From Diphasiastrum complanatum (Eukaryota > Streptophyta > Lycopodiopsida > Lycopodiales > Lycopodiaceae): a stretch of 64,000 nt of DNA. A program made the translations under genes and the position numbers. Of the stretch, positions 1-11,855 are shown in pieces (the first letter of the stretch is position 1; every line of letters starts with the position of its first letter). The notes below the pieces were generated by a model that was not told the origin of the DNA, searched no databases, and saw only the letters and a list, made by a program, of their open reading frames with translations. The stretch spans positions 1 to 64,000 of the forward strand of contig MU831964.1 in NCBI GenBank assembly GCA_029204225.1, in the 5' to 3' direction.

Positions 1-1710
1 TATTTTTCTGTCACAAAGAGAGATTTGGATAGAACACAGTCCACAAGGACCCAATTCACTGTTCCCAGTTTAAAGACGGTATTATTCTTACGTAAATCAC
101 TTATGTCAAAGATTGAACTGGAGGCAAGGAACTATTTGAAAAGCAGATTTGCAAACTTTTCATAATTTTCTGCTCCAGCTAAAAGGTTCCTAGCCTTTTG
201 CTGCTTACTTTCTACATACAACCTAAATCTCCACAGTGATCAAGTTTTACACAATCTTTCATGTTCAGATACATGAGTTTGATCTACCCGTCACTGATTA
301 GTTCCTTTTGGTGGGATTCGTCATTCTTTAAAGCATTCCCTTTAATGTTTCAAAAACACTTCGAAATCCAGTCCAGAACTGTCTTTCTACAGTTGCCGCA
401 AATGTTCTCCCTTATGCCACGGCCCCTCCTGTAGTCGCCACCAGGTGAACTATTTTTGCTGCTGATATTCAGTTGATAGGTGACAACAAATCTGTGGGAA
501 AGTCTTTTGGAAATTTTTTTTGTAGAATTTCATTGTACTCCTGTTTTTGTAGGCTAGGAGCTTTTGCAGAGCCTCCATTAGTACAATTATCAGTGTCTGC
601 CAATAACAGTTTTTGTACATCAATTCCCTGTTCTAGCACCTATCAAGCATCTAACAATTAGTACATTGCTGTATGTATCCAATTGTTGAGTTTATTTTTA
701 ATCAATAAGTGTAGGCAAAAGAAGAAACTCACCCTGTGCAGTACTCATTTTAAAAGCTATGCTTGTGACAAGTGCTTTAGAGTATGAATCTTTAGAAGTC
801 TAGCATTGCATCATAACATCATAACAGAGATTTACTACTCGCCCGGTAAACCATATTTCTCGAGTCCCTCTATGTAGAAATAGTTTTATGTTCATGTAGA
901 AATCCCTCTTTCAGGGCTAATGGAAAATCTCTGCTATGTAAGGTATCCAGAGCCTCTTTTCCCAATTTGAACAACTTGGTCTATTTCCACCTAGTATGCC
1001 ATCACTGCCATTGCAACTATTAAATAGTTTTGAGCTAGACCCTTTACCTATTTCGTTTTCTCTAGAGAAATGACTATCATGTTCTTAGCAAAACTGATCA
1101 ATTGTCGACTTCCATGTTACTAAGGTTGATAGCTAGGTCGCATAGCAAAAACATGTTCTTCGCTGTATTTTGCATGTTAGTCATTATTTTGATGTAAAGT
1201 TGTGTTCTAATCTTGTACCTGTAATTTATTTAGCTTCAAGGAGTAATCTCCTTGTCTGGTAAAATGAGGCTATCTCTATCTTTGTTTCTTCAACCTTCTT
1301 AGAGTAACGATGATGGTATACATCATTTCATCCTAAGCTTTTACTTTTTAAATAACGTTTTGTTATCTTATCTCAATTTGATGCTTTTCTGCCACCAAAC
1401 AACTTAGTTTAGTTCTTGTTTAGTTTCTCCTACAAATACTTGTTAAATCTTTCTCCAATATTGCTGAAAATCCGGCATACAAGAGATCAGCTGATTCGAC
1501 GGCTCCAGTAGCCTTTTCCCTCTCGTTGGCAGTAGCCATCAAAATTGCTAACTTATGCTTGCTATTTCCATTTTGCTTTGATGCATTTCCTCAGCAATAG
1601 ATGGCAAGCTTTCTGCTTTTCACCCTGTTAAAGTCTGTTGATAGATATTGATGGTAAATTTCAGCTCTTTACCCTGTGCAAATTTGTATAGACATAGCAT
1701 CTATTGGCAC

Positions 1711-1780
<70 letters not shown>

Positions 1781-2130
1781 ATGTTTTGTTAACGTCCACC
1801 AGGGTCCATTTGAGGAACATTTTCTGTAGTTAAGAACCCAAAGAATCTTGGGTCTCTTAGAAACCCAGATATTAACTTATGCTAGGGTACTGATGAGATA
1901 TAAGCAATGTTGGTTGGCTAAGATTCTTTCTTTATTTCGTGAATTCTATGTTACCGTTTTGATATAGACCCTTTGACTTTTTTAGTTGCATGTATGGTTT
2001 TTCTAAGCTTTGCCTTATGACATCACTGACTTCTAAAATTAAATTTGTGAAACCAATTGGATATATTTCAATGTCACAATTAGATATATGTAGCTGCTCA
2101 CATTTCTCAAATGGTCATTGCATGGATCAG
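1..2130 (+). other. Probable first intron of the inositol transporter
   Basis: No convincing coding region is seen. The first recognisable transporter exon begins at 2131 after a CAG acceptor, and it corresponds to the second exon of plant INT genes. The N-terminal exon, with the first transmembrane segment and the conserved glycine-rich start, is not found here, so it probably lies upstream of the window and this stretch would be a first intron of more than 2.1 kb. Apart from a GA microsatellite it looks like ordinary AT-rich intron sequence. Short frames here have no recognisable motif. Confidence 0.55.
1711..1779. repeat. GA/CT dinucleotide microsatellite
   Basis: About 69 bases of AG repeated, with one interruption near 1731-1733. 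It lies in the presumed first intron of the transporter gene, about 350 bases before the first visible exon. The short open frame across it (Arg-Glu repeats) is a composition artefact. Confidence 0.97.
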
Positions 2131-4429
2131 GAAACTATTGTGAGCATGGCCATCGCTGGAGCTATTATTGGTGCTGTGATTGGTGGACGTTTGAGTGACC
2201 GTTTCGGACGAAAGCCGTCCATCTTGTTAGCCGATATTGTATTCACAGTTGGTGCAGTACTGATGGCAGCTGCACCCAATCCTTCTGCATTGATTGTGGG
2301 TCGGATCTTTGTTGGTTTGGGTGTGGGGGTGGCATCCATGAGTGCTCCTTTATACATAGCAGAAGCTTCACCTGCCAGTAAGCGAGGCGCACTAGTGACA
2401 TTCAATGTACTGATGATCACTGGGGGTCAATTTGTTGCCTACCTTATCAATCTTGCTTTCACCAAGGTTTCTCATTCACCTCAAGCTTCATCAATATGTT
2501 ATGTTGTCTATTCGAAGAGAGTTGAGCAGGGTTTCCATTGCTATAGAACAGAATAATGTATGCAGAATTCAGATAGGAAGCATTGTCAGCCACACTCACT
2601 CAGCCTAGCTGTTTTTGGATTGCCCTCATTCACTTTCACAAATGAAGCACTAAAAAATTGCAGTATTTGCAATAGAGTAGTAAAAGTCTGCTGGCTATCA
2701 CCCCAACATCCAAGTCAGGTGCTTGTCGCTGTCGAATTATAGACACTATACAGCTTAGTACCTGTGAGGAGATTTGTACATTAATGTATGGTTACGTTTG
2801 ACGCTTATTTTTCTTGCACGATTTCAACAGGCACCTGGTACATGGCGTTGGATGCTTGGTGTTGCAGCCGTTCCTGCAATTGGTCAAGCGATTTTGGTGT
2901 ATTTTATGCCAGAGTCGCCACGTTGGCTCTTTCGGCAGGTATTGAATCTACTACTTTGTAGAGATGAGATTTTATTCAAACTTACTGTCTAAGGAAGGTA
3001 GTCTTGAGGCCGGTGAGCGTAACTTCAGAACAAGGCTGCATTTTGCATCCAATTTGGGTTAATTTTATGTATATTTCATGACTGCAAACAGGGGAGAGTA
3101 GATGAAGCAGTTGCAGTTCTGAAGCAAATTTACCCCCCTGAACTGCTAGATGATGAAGTTCAAGAGTTGCAAACAGCAGTTGATGCAGAAATTCAGGAGA
3201 AAGGATCCTTGAAGTCTCTTAGTGTAAGGGACTTACTAGGTTCACGGGAGATTAGGCTTGCCCTGAGAGCTGGTGTTGGACTTCAGGTACTTAATAGAAT
3301 GACCATAGACATTCTAAATCTGGGGCTTGCATTTCGCATGGTAAATTCTCATTCAGATTGCAGGTTTTGACAGCAGCAAATGATTTGGTGCAGGTTTTCC
3401 AGCAGTTTGTTGGCATCAACACGGTTATGTATTATAGTCCCTCAATTGTGGAGCAGGCTGGTTTTGCATCACATCAGACTGCTTTGCTGCTCTCATTAAT
3501 AGTGGCCGGAATGAATGCTCTTGGTACAATTGTAGGTATTGTCCTCATAGATCGCGTAGGAAGACGGCGGCTCGCCTTATGCAGTTTGACTGGTGTCATC
3601 TTTTCATTGGCCCTACTAACAGCAGCTTTTCATGTCACTGCCAACGATGCACCTTCCATTGACAGAACCGCTTCCATTCAGAACATTGGGTTCACATGCC
3701 CAGATTATCTAAGCTCACAAAAAGCATCTTCCTGGGATTGCATGAGCTGTTTGAAAGCAAGCTGTGGTTTCTGTACAATAAAAGGGAATCAGGTGAATGA
3801 CATTACCATTTGATTTCTCATACAAATGCTTAGAAAATGTCGATTGGTTTGCCTTTTATTGTGCCATTAGATTTTTGACAGCTTAAGCAAGCTTGCTAAA
3901 TCGGGTCTTTGTGCAGAATCTACCTGGAAGTTGCTTCATTTCTAATAAGACCGTGGGCGATTATTGTCGGGGTGAGCACCGCTCTTGGTTTGAACGAGGT
4001 TGCCCAAGCCACTACGGGTGGTTGGCCTTGATTGGCTTGGCTGCATATATTGCTTCTTTCTCTCCTGGAATGGGTCCTGTACCCTGGGCAGTAAATTCTG
4101 AAATTTATCCCCTGAAATACAGAGGCGTTTGTGGAGGAATCGCAGCCACAGCAAACTGGATATCCAATCTGGTTGTGTCTCAGTCTTTCCTTTCTCTTAC
4201 GAAAGCGATAGGAACTTCAATGACATTCCTTCTCTTTGCATGTATTTCTGTCGTGGCATTCATTTATATATACCTTTTTGTTCCTGAAACCAAAGGGCTA
4301 TCTTTTGAGGAGGTCGAAAAACTGTGGGAGAATAAGGCCAGAGGAAATATTAAGAAATCTCAGGATACTTCCGAGACTGAAAGTTTGAAAACTCGAAAAC
4401 CCAATTCCTTGAATATCGGGCATGTTTGA
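2131..4429 (+). CDS. Inositol transporter (INT family, MFS), 5'-partial, five exons
   Basis: Exons read in frame at 2131-2466, 2831-2938, 3092-3286, 3394-3792 and 3917-4429, all with GT/AG borders, giving about 516 residues. With an N-terminal exon of about 70 residues this would match the usual INT length of 570-590. Visible sugar-porter signatures are DRFGRK after the third helix, PESPRWL before the central loop, DRVGRRRL, and [12 protein letters not shown] near the C-terminus. The sequences around [19 protein letters not shown] and [13 protein letters not shown] are typical of plant INTs. The extracellular loop between helices 9 and 10 is Cys-rich ([18 protein letters not shown], then GDYCRGEH and ERGCPS), as in the long-loop INT proteins. 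Known members are H+/myo-inositol symporters of the vacuolar or plasma membrane; which one this is cannot be told. Two possible acceptors 30 bases apart exist for the fourth visible exon (3364 or 3394). No internal stops or frameshifts are seen, so the gene looks functional. Confidence 0.93.
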
Positions 4430-6199
4430 GTGCTAATTATTCGTGTGAATTTTACACGACCTGGTATTCAGCCTGATCATGATCATTTGATGGGCTAAAG
4501 CTGGACTTTTATGTCATCTAGTCAATGCTGGGCACTGATGGTGCTGTACTTTTAATAGGATATGCTGTATAATGAATGCGTTTGAAGATCCTACGGGTTA
4601 TTTTTGTTTTCTTTTAGGACTGTCAGTAGTTTGAATGCAACTTCAGAAGACCGCATTCCAGCAGGCATTGGTCTCAGCTGACAGTATTTGCAGATGTCAT
4701 AACCTCTGCTGCATTGCATAAGCAACAATTCACGTTCAAATGTTCATGATTATCCTGCCATGCGACTACTAACTAGTTTTGACAGAGTGTGACAGCAAGT
4801 AAATTTCATTGTCAACTTCAGAAGACTCTTATTCAAGAGGTACTGAACGTTTCATTCCTATCAGTATTGTCAATTCTCAGAAGCTGACTAGCCCACCTAC
4901 TTTTCAATTCAGCAGTCGGCTGAGGTATATGCTTGTTACCATGGTTACGTTTTTGTCACAGTATCTGCGGACTGCTTCTCAAAACTGGTCATTATCTATC
5001 TTGTATTTTCCAACGATCCATCGTACCTTTTCTGAGAAATAGGTTGATATACTCCGATGTCACCAACAGATTGATGAATTGCACTAGTTTCTTGGTTTAT
5101 TTGGGAGAGGTTTTGAGTAGACGAGTGTCCAGATGATTCAATTTTTCACATAGAGAGAGACCTGCTGAAGAAACTTACTATTTTTAGTAAATTGCGGGTT
5201 ATTGTTAGAAAAATAAAAATCAGAGATTGTCACGGCAGGGGAATGCTTGGAAGCCTCGAGGCGCTGAAGGCCGGAGGCCTTACCCTATATACTTAATGGA
5301 TTTTTGCTGATTATTCTGCCCATTTCTGAATACACTAAAAGCACAATAGTCACCTATTTTTTTTAAAAAAATTTAGTTCACCTTCCAAATACATTCACCC
5401 TTCCCTTGTGCCTCCCCCACTTTTGCAAATGCCCTTTAGGCTTTTAACTCAACTTTTGAAAACTTTAGCAATTCAAAACATTGGTCTACAAAATTGAATT
5501 AAATACTCATTAATATGCGTTGTTGGAACTTGGAGTGAACTGCACACAAATTTGCTTTCAAGTGATTGTCAAGTAATTGAGGCTCTAGCATGTAAACCTT
5601 TCAAAATCAATTAAATGTAAAATCAGTTTTCACATTTTTACAAAGAAAATGGACCAACCTCCCAAAACGTATATTGTCGGACAAATTTTTTTTATAACAA
5701 AATTTTTTTACAGGCACTGAAGGTGCACGTAAAATTTTTTACTTTTTTTTACACGTAAAAAATTGACGATACTGACATTTTTGTAACCTTTGTAAGAATG
5801 TTGCGCTTCAGAGATTAGCAAAACATCACCAAAGACAATCGAAGAGCTAACTTGAAATTAAGGGTATTAGACGGTAAGTTTACTTTCAATAACGGCGCTT
5901 TCTGCAGTGAATGTGCATTGTACACTACAAAGACTAAAATGACACAAGAAAAAGAAATTACCAATGCATGTCATGAATTTTCAAACGATGAGTATTATAA
6001 AATTTTTGTTTGGCCTACTTCTAAATGGTTTCTCAATAGCAATCACAAGTTCTTCCAACACCATCACACTGATTCATGCCTGAACAGTGCAATGTCCTCA
6101 AGTCCATGGTATTCTCAGATTTCAGGTTAAAAGCAACATGATGCATATGTTGGTTCAATGACTAGAAATGCATATAAATATGTATCCAGGGAGCATGCA
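4430..6199. other. 3' flank of transporter gene; no gene recognised
   Basis: This holds the 3' UTR and intergenic DNA. A short GC-rich patch lies at about 5228-5290, and T/A homopolymer runs occur at about 5360-5375 and 5685-5765. Frames at 4809-5136 and 5852-6130 have no recognisable motif or splice pattern and are probably chance. Confidence 0.6.
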
Positions 6200-6268
6200 A
6201 GGTTAATGGGGAATCGAACCCCAAGCAAAACCAAAATGTGGCATGCCCACCAGGCCACCCCTACACCT
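6200..6268 (-). other. tRNA-like sequence / possible SINE head (pol III A and B boxes)
   Basis: Read on the minus strand, a 69-base stretch has a perfect B box (GGTTCGATTCC) inside a five-pair T arm of the form TGGGG-loop-CCCCA. It also has an A-box-like TGGCCTGGTGG about 37 bases upstream, and ends that pair at about five of seven acceptor positions. The D arm is plausible; the anticodon arm is poor. It is therefore more likely a tRNA pseudogene or the head of a tRNA-derived SINE than a working tRNA. No clear A-tail or target duplication was found. Confidence 0.5.
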
Positions 6269-6799
6269 GCATGAAAATATTAGTAAGATCATGCTAAAAT
6301 GATAAACAATAAAACATTTCATGCATAGAACCTCCTTATGCATATCCATTGTGTAAACAAGCAAATAACTTAAAATGTTGAGTACATATTAATTCAATGT
6401 ATTCGGATGACAACCATCAACGTGTTAAAATGGACATGTAATAACTAGTTATATTACAAACAAGCCATAATATTGAGACGCACCTTTCACAAGCTAGTAA
6501 CTAGAAATAACATTCGTTTACATTCACCTTTGCTCAAAATAAAGCATCGATGCAAATGCAAATGCATATAGAACTCAATATGAAACTTACAATAAATGTT
6601 TTGTGCCATATAAAGCTGAGCTCTAAATCAGTCTTTCTCGCCTGTTGTTGACTATTTCCGGTTCAAGTCGGAGATAATCTTGCTCCCTGGAAAAATAAAC
6701 ATTAAGCCGAAAAACATTTCGCATGCACAGGATGATTTAGAGGCTGGTGCACAGGATGAGTCCCAGAGCCCAGAGCATTTGTATTCGGAGGAAACATAG

Positions 6800-7899
6800 G
6801 CAAAAAATATTTCACATGAAATACCGCTCAAGGTGACATCAATAGTACATTAACTCATGTTATTGGGTTTAGGTGATTTGGTTCATGTTTGATCAAGTTC
6901 TATTAGAGTTTGCATCTCATTCATTGATCATCAATGATCTGAAACATTTCACATGATATCAGAGCTTTTGTTTCAGGTTATGAGAAGGAGGAAATCATAT
7001 CTATCAATGATTTGGTGAAAATATCAAGGCTAGAGCATGCTAGAGAGGATTCTACACCAAAATCGAGTTTCTTGCATTTGTAGATTGGATCTTTTGTAGA
7101 TCAATTCCGATTTTTGAATTCATATACTGGATTTGGCCAATTTTTGGATTATTAGATCAGCCTAAGTGGTGGCTACTAGATTGCATATCAAATTTTCAGC
7201 ATTTGCATGTAGATTTGGAATAATCAATTTTTGTGATTTTGTCAAAACCCTAATTTTGATTGAATCTCTAGATAGTGAGGTTGCTGGACTTCATTTGAGT
7301 GTGTTTCAATCTCAGGAAGTGGAAAGAGTCATTAGATTGAGGATAGATCATACGTTCATCAAGATTTCATGATTCTATGTGTTAATTTGCTTGGTATAAG
7401 TACTAGAAGAGAATTTTTGAGTAGTTTCAAATCTTTGTGATTTCTTTTGAAAACATTTGTTGCTGTTCAAAGGAGTGCTTTCTGCATTGAAACAAATTGA
7501 AAGAGAAAATCAGGTCATTGCTATATGGCAACATCAAGTGGAGTCATGTTGGAAGCCAATGATAGGCTTACCTCAAGTAACTATTCATTGTGGAAAGTGA
7601 GGATGAAATCACTTCTTGAGATGAATGATGTTTTGGATATTGTTGTAGGTTTGGAGGAGAGACCAAAAACACAACAAAAACAACTAAGGTATGATAAGAG
7701 GGCCAAAAGGGCTCTACACATGATCAAGATGAATGTTACCAATGAGCTTCTCAAGGAAGTTGGTAAGTGTACTTCATCAAGTGAGGCTTGGGATTCATTG
7801 AAGAAGCTTTATGAATCCAAGTCTACTTCTAGAGTGTTGACTCTAAGAAGGCAAATCTTTTCTTGTTTGCAAAAGAATGAAGAAAGTCCAAGTTATTGA
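6800..7899 (+). mobile_element. Truncated Ty1/copia relic: LTR end, primer site, start of gag
   Basis: The LTR end (...TTTCACA) falls at 6953. It is followed at 6954-6965 by TGATATCAGAGC, one base from the initiator-Met primer site TGGTATCAGAGC. A leader runs to 7524 and an ATG at 7525 opens a 124-residue gag N-terminus. That protein closely matches the first 120 residues of the gag at 40133-41080 (shared NYS-WKVRM-SLLE and ALH-IKMNVTNELLKEVGKC), so both belong to one family. The frame stops at 7899 and later gag, pol and the 3' LTR are absent. The LTR start is not defined; homology to the intact element's leader and LTR (TTTGATCAAGTTCT) is visible from about 6880. Confidence 0.8.
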
Positions 7900-9096
7900 T
7901 CAATATTCTATTAGGATATTGTATGAATTTGATTACTTTAATGAATTGAGTAACATGCATTGACACTTGTAGAACTAAGAATTTTCTATGAACCATGTTT
8001 TATGGTATAATGAACACCGACCTTTCTTTGAAGGGATGTGTAGGTACACAACCTGAAGAATCTAAACAAGAATAAGAAGCCCTCTGGGCTTAAGGACTGA
8101 CTTCTCTTTGAGGGTATGTGTAGGTACTCGAGAAAGTGCCAGAAGAACAAGAATCAAAACAAGAAGCTCTCTAAGCTTAAAGACAGTATTAAGAAGGCTT
8201 TTTGATAAAGTCTATAAAGAAGGCTTATTACTAAGTCTATAATAAAGGCTCAATGGAGTCTATAAAGAACTAGACAAGGCCTAGGGTCTGATCACCCTAG
8301 TGACTTTTTCCACCATGATTGAGGATGGGCAACCTCTAGAAAATAAGTGCCAATGAATATGATTGAGGATGGGCAACCTCTAGAAAATAAGTGTCTAGAA
8401 ATTGATGGACATTATGCAAAAACAAGATGGACATATACCTTGGCTCTTCCTTAGGAAGATTGCACTTGGGTGAATTCCCAAGTTGTAACCACGTAAAATT
8501 ATATGTAATTAAAAGTCAAGTTTGAACCTTGTACCACCTACCTCCCACCTACTTTTCCTCATGCATTCCAGGCATTTTGACACCTAGAATGGGGCGCCCT
8601 CCTACACTCTCACTTCATATGCCAAATCACCAAAATAACTCTCTCAGGCTAATACACATCACCCATTCACCCTCTCCAACTAATACACCACATCCATGCA
8701 CTCCACTTCACCCTAAGTCCAATTGGAGTCTTCCTCACACCTCATGCACTTGAACTTGACACCTCACTCACTTTGGAAGGAATCTCCACTCTCTATATAA
8801 GTGAAACTGTGCCTCTCTACCAGGAGGATTGAAGGATAATGCATCCAAACTCTGCCATTTTGTTGTTTGTTGTGTACAGGTCCTATGGAGAAGGGGATTG
8901 AGGCATCACCTCAAGGAGACTATGTTATTTTGTGATTGCAGGATTTTTGGAGCTCAAACTCTCGGATTTCTATCTCTCTTTCACATCACACACAAACCCA
9001 CATACACACTCTCTCTCTCCCTCTACCACTTTCACCTTCCCTCGAAACCATGGTATGCTCTTGAAACTGTGTAAGAATGGCTGATTAGTACTTTTG
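7900..9096. other. Non-coding region with local tandem duplications; LTR-like TATA
   Basis: No gene is recognised. Several duplications sit inside each other: an approximately 85-base unit at about 8013-8180 (GTGTAGGTAC in both), 27-base units at 8190-8270 (GTCTATAAAGAAGGCT), and a nearly exact 42-base unit twice at 8317-8396 (GATTGAGGATGGGCAACCTC). A TATA-like CTCTATATAAG lies at about 8790. The segment 8440-9090 may be part of an old LTR, but its ends could not be fixed. Confidence 0.5.
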
Positions 9097-9520
9097 CATG
9101 TCGGGCTATCAGTGGCCTATTGTCTATGCATGTCAGATCTAGAGCTTGCATGTCATGCCATCAGTGGCCTATTGTCTATGCATGTCAGATCTAGAGCTTG
9201 CATGTCATGCCATCAGTGGCCTATTGTCCATGCATGTCAGATTTAGAGCTTGCATGTCAGATTTGAAGCTTGCATGTCATAGCATCAGTGATCTATTGTC
9301 TATGCATGTTAGATCTAGAGCTTGCATGTCAGATTTGAAGCTTGCATGTCACACCATGCATTGCCAAATGAACATGCATGTCACTTCATGACTGTTGCAT
9401 GTCAAGAATCTATGAACCCTTATGATTGCATGTCAAGAATCTATGAACCATTATGATTGCATGTCAAGAATCTAAGATCCATTTGGATTGCATGATAGGA
9501 ATTTAAGATCCAACATGATT
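9097..9520. repeat. Minisatellite of 52-bp units plus about 32-bp units
   Basis: The 52-base unit, containing GCATGTCAGATCTAGAGC and ATCAGTGGCCTATTGTC, repeats with starts near 9122, 9174 and 9226. A 72-base step to about 9298 contains an extra 20-base sub-unit. From about 9378 it passes into an approximately 32-base unit (GCATGTCAAGAATCTATGAA) repeated about four times with growing divergence. All units share CATGTCA. The frame across it repeats with the DNA and is not taken as a gene. Confidence 0.93.
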
Positions 9521-9916
9521 GCATGTTGGAATTATTGAGACTGATGAAGAGATTTCTATGTTTTTGTTAAGCTAGATATGGAATTAAGATCATTGAATAT
9601 GAACTAAGACTTTGATGTCCTACATCTGAGACCCTATTGGAATCCATTGTATATGTAATTGGCATTGGCCAATTGGATTTGCAAAATGATAAGAAAAGAA
9701 TCCTTTAGGGGGGGGGGGGTCCCCATCTTGACCCCTCAGTGCTTCCGCTATTGTGTGAGTGAATCTATGTGATGTAATATTTTTTGAGCTTTGATTTAAA
9801 ATCTTAATTGATTTTCACTAAGTTGATTTGAGACTAGCTTCATGTGAATGATAAGCCAATTAGTTCTTGTGGCCTTTAAGATCTTAGGATAGGCCTTCAC
9901 CCTCGAGTTCACACTG
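9521..9916. other. Non-coding spacer with a G run
   Basis: No gene is seen. A run of ten G's at about 9709-9718 is followed at once by CCCC. It is probably retroelement leader or LTR sequence next to the copia RT scrap. Confidence 0.4.
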
Positions 9917-10072
9917 CTCAAGCATGGTTTCAAAGGACCAATACTTTTCTTATTGATCACGGCTACACACCTAGCTCTTCAGATTCAAATGTTTATCTCA
10001 AAGCAGTGCAGCAGTATTTTATCATTATCACTTTATACGTGGATGATACATTGCTTTTCAGCAACTATTAGG
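9917..10072 (+). pseudogene. Copia reverse-transcriptase fragment
   Basis: About 50 codons read as the copia RT segment around the catalytic centre: AQAWFQRTNTFLIDHGY, then SDSNVYLK, then a hydrophobic strand ending in LYVDD. The YVDD catalytic pair is intact, but no RT sequence is found on either side. It is therefore an isolated scrap of a copia pol gene. Confidence 0.75.
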
Positions 10073-10615
10073 GTTGGTGGGTTGTAGGGTAATGACTTTC
10101 GACTTAGGGCTCTGGTTTTCACTTTCACCCTAGGCTTCATACAGAACCCCATTCTCTGACCTGTCCCGTCACTCTATGAAAGATTTCTAGTAGTACTTGG
10201 CATCACAACCTAAACTCCCTGCTGGTGAAAATTGTATGCAGTCTCCAGTCCAAACTGTATTCCAAACTGTTGGAAGTAGAATGGCCTTGGCGAAGTCGGA
10301 TCACATGCAGCTAGGGTTGGATTGTGAACTCATAACGTATGTTCTAGGTGTGAGATCAGCACACATCACTGTGTGATGCTAACCACTTTGTCCTGTGATC
10401 AACGTGGTACTAGCCGCTTGTACGGTTATGCTAGCTTGCGGCTGACGGTTTAGATAGTGGCATTGTTTTCAACACACGCAATCTAGGACCTACGAAACGT
10501 GTAAACTTCTAGTAGTATGACAACTAGTTCTTTGTAGAACAACAATATGGATAACTACTCTTTCAAGCAACATCTTTTTAAACCATGAGGGCAATGATAT
10601 GGAAAAAATTTTGAC
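10073..10615. other. Unassigned; leader of a minus-strand LTR element
   Basis: No gene is recognised. If the LTR end at 10634 is correct, this is its minus-strand leader. On the minus strand at about 10300-10395, AAGTGGTTAGCATCAC and GAGTTCACAATCC resemble a degenerate tRNA/SINE A box and B box. Frames at 10490-10841 are short and unrecognised. Confidence 0.35.
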
Positions 10616-10633
10616 TCCCGGCAGACGCACCAA
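10616..10633 (-). other. Primer-binding-site-like sequence of a gypsy-type element
   Basis: On the minus strand this reads TTGGTGCGTCTGCCGGGA, close to the TTGGCGCCGTTGCCGGGG-type primer sites of plant Ty3/gypsy elements. It directly follows a minus-strand end CCCTAACA at 10634, as expected after a 5' LTR. Confidence 0.5.
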
Positions 10634-11855
10634 TGTTAGGGCCATTTTTGGCAGGGGATTGGTCCAGCCAAAATGTCCTAAAAAAGCCAAGGGCACCACT
10701 TCTGATCGTGGCTATGCCCTACATGAAAAACGAAGGTCCTGCCACATCCAATCCTGGGGGCTTCCTCTGTTACCCCGTGCTCCCCAACCGATAAGAGTTT
10801 TCCAGGCTCTTAGAGATACGGTTGCAAGGAGGGGGTGCTAGTACTTTTGGTGCAAAATGATTCACTAGCTTTCTAGAATTATGGTTCCGTAAAAACTTCT
10901 GATCGCTAATTCAATAATGTCTCTTTCCCCATTGAATTCGGCTTACAATTAGTAAAGATCTTACATGGGCTGGAAACCGATTTACTGTCTATGATGTGCT
11001 CGTGGGGTGCAAGTTATACGCACCGCTTTGTTTGCTAAGTGGCGGTATTTTCGCCAACCGTCTGGTCTAGGTATTTTGCTAGACAATACCAACGGCGGGT
11101 GTGACTAGTGTGACGCTTTAACCAAGGTGGTGTTTTTCAACCATGGATGGTGGACGGCCTGATCTGGTGTTTCACAGAGGTCGGGTCCAATTAATACGCT
11201 TCATAATGGAAAAAATGTAAGAAACACTTCAAAACTTGACGATTCCATATAGCCGTTTAAAATCTAACTCAGCAAGATGTTAACTACCCAGCCTACGGTT
11301 CTCTCCATACAACACATTCTAAATCAGTACAAAACAAAATTTATTTACTTAACACCTTCCCTAAACAAGTTGGAAATAGGCAATCATCGTTCTAATTAGC
11401 CATGTCGCATCTGTTTATAAAATATTACGATTCCGGACTGAATTTGAATTTGTGCTCAAAACGATTCACTATAATGCACAATCGACCCATACTCTACGAC
11501 AATCCATTCACTAGTTAGGTACTTGCAATTACTGAACTCAAACAAACAACATTCTCATTGCAAGTAAGTGATTCTGAGTTCATACTACCAGTAAACCCAC
11601 AAATACGCATAGACCTGATACTTCAATGTCTACTTGTTCAAGAAAAGGATCACAATCATTTAGGTCCCGATAGAGACATGGCAAATGCGGAATTATTGAA
11701 ATGATTAGGTCCTCATACAGTTACACAATGCATTCTCAGTATCCTATCATTCATTTAATGAGCGAAAGCAAGTACGGACATCAAGCACCCACATTCCAAT
11801 TGAAAGCAAGTAAACACGAGAATAAAAATCGATGTGAGGTAAACCCATATCTCGG
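10634..11855 (-). mobile_element. Candidate LTR (minus), outer end undefined
   Basis: The + strand opens TGTTAGGGCC at 10634, next to the primer-site-like sequence. The far end was not found, and this unit may stop anywhere before the next repeat starts at 11856. There are no coding motifs. The frame at 11701-11892 crosses the repeat border and is not considered real. Confidence 0.35.

Noticed and set aside
1648-1833. 61-codon frame with Arg-Glu repeats
   Set aside because: It is the translation of a GA microsatellite.
2127-2420. 97-codon minus-strand frame over transporter exon
   Set aside because: It is antisense to a conserved INT exon and is a shadow.
9146-9391. 81-codon repetitive frame
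   Set aside because: The period follows the 52-base DNA repeat and there is no sign of selection on the protein. It is best explained as a minisatellite.
9097-9520. Possible CRISPR-like array
   Set aside because: Units abut without unique spacers, and the setting is a plant nuclear genome.
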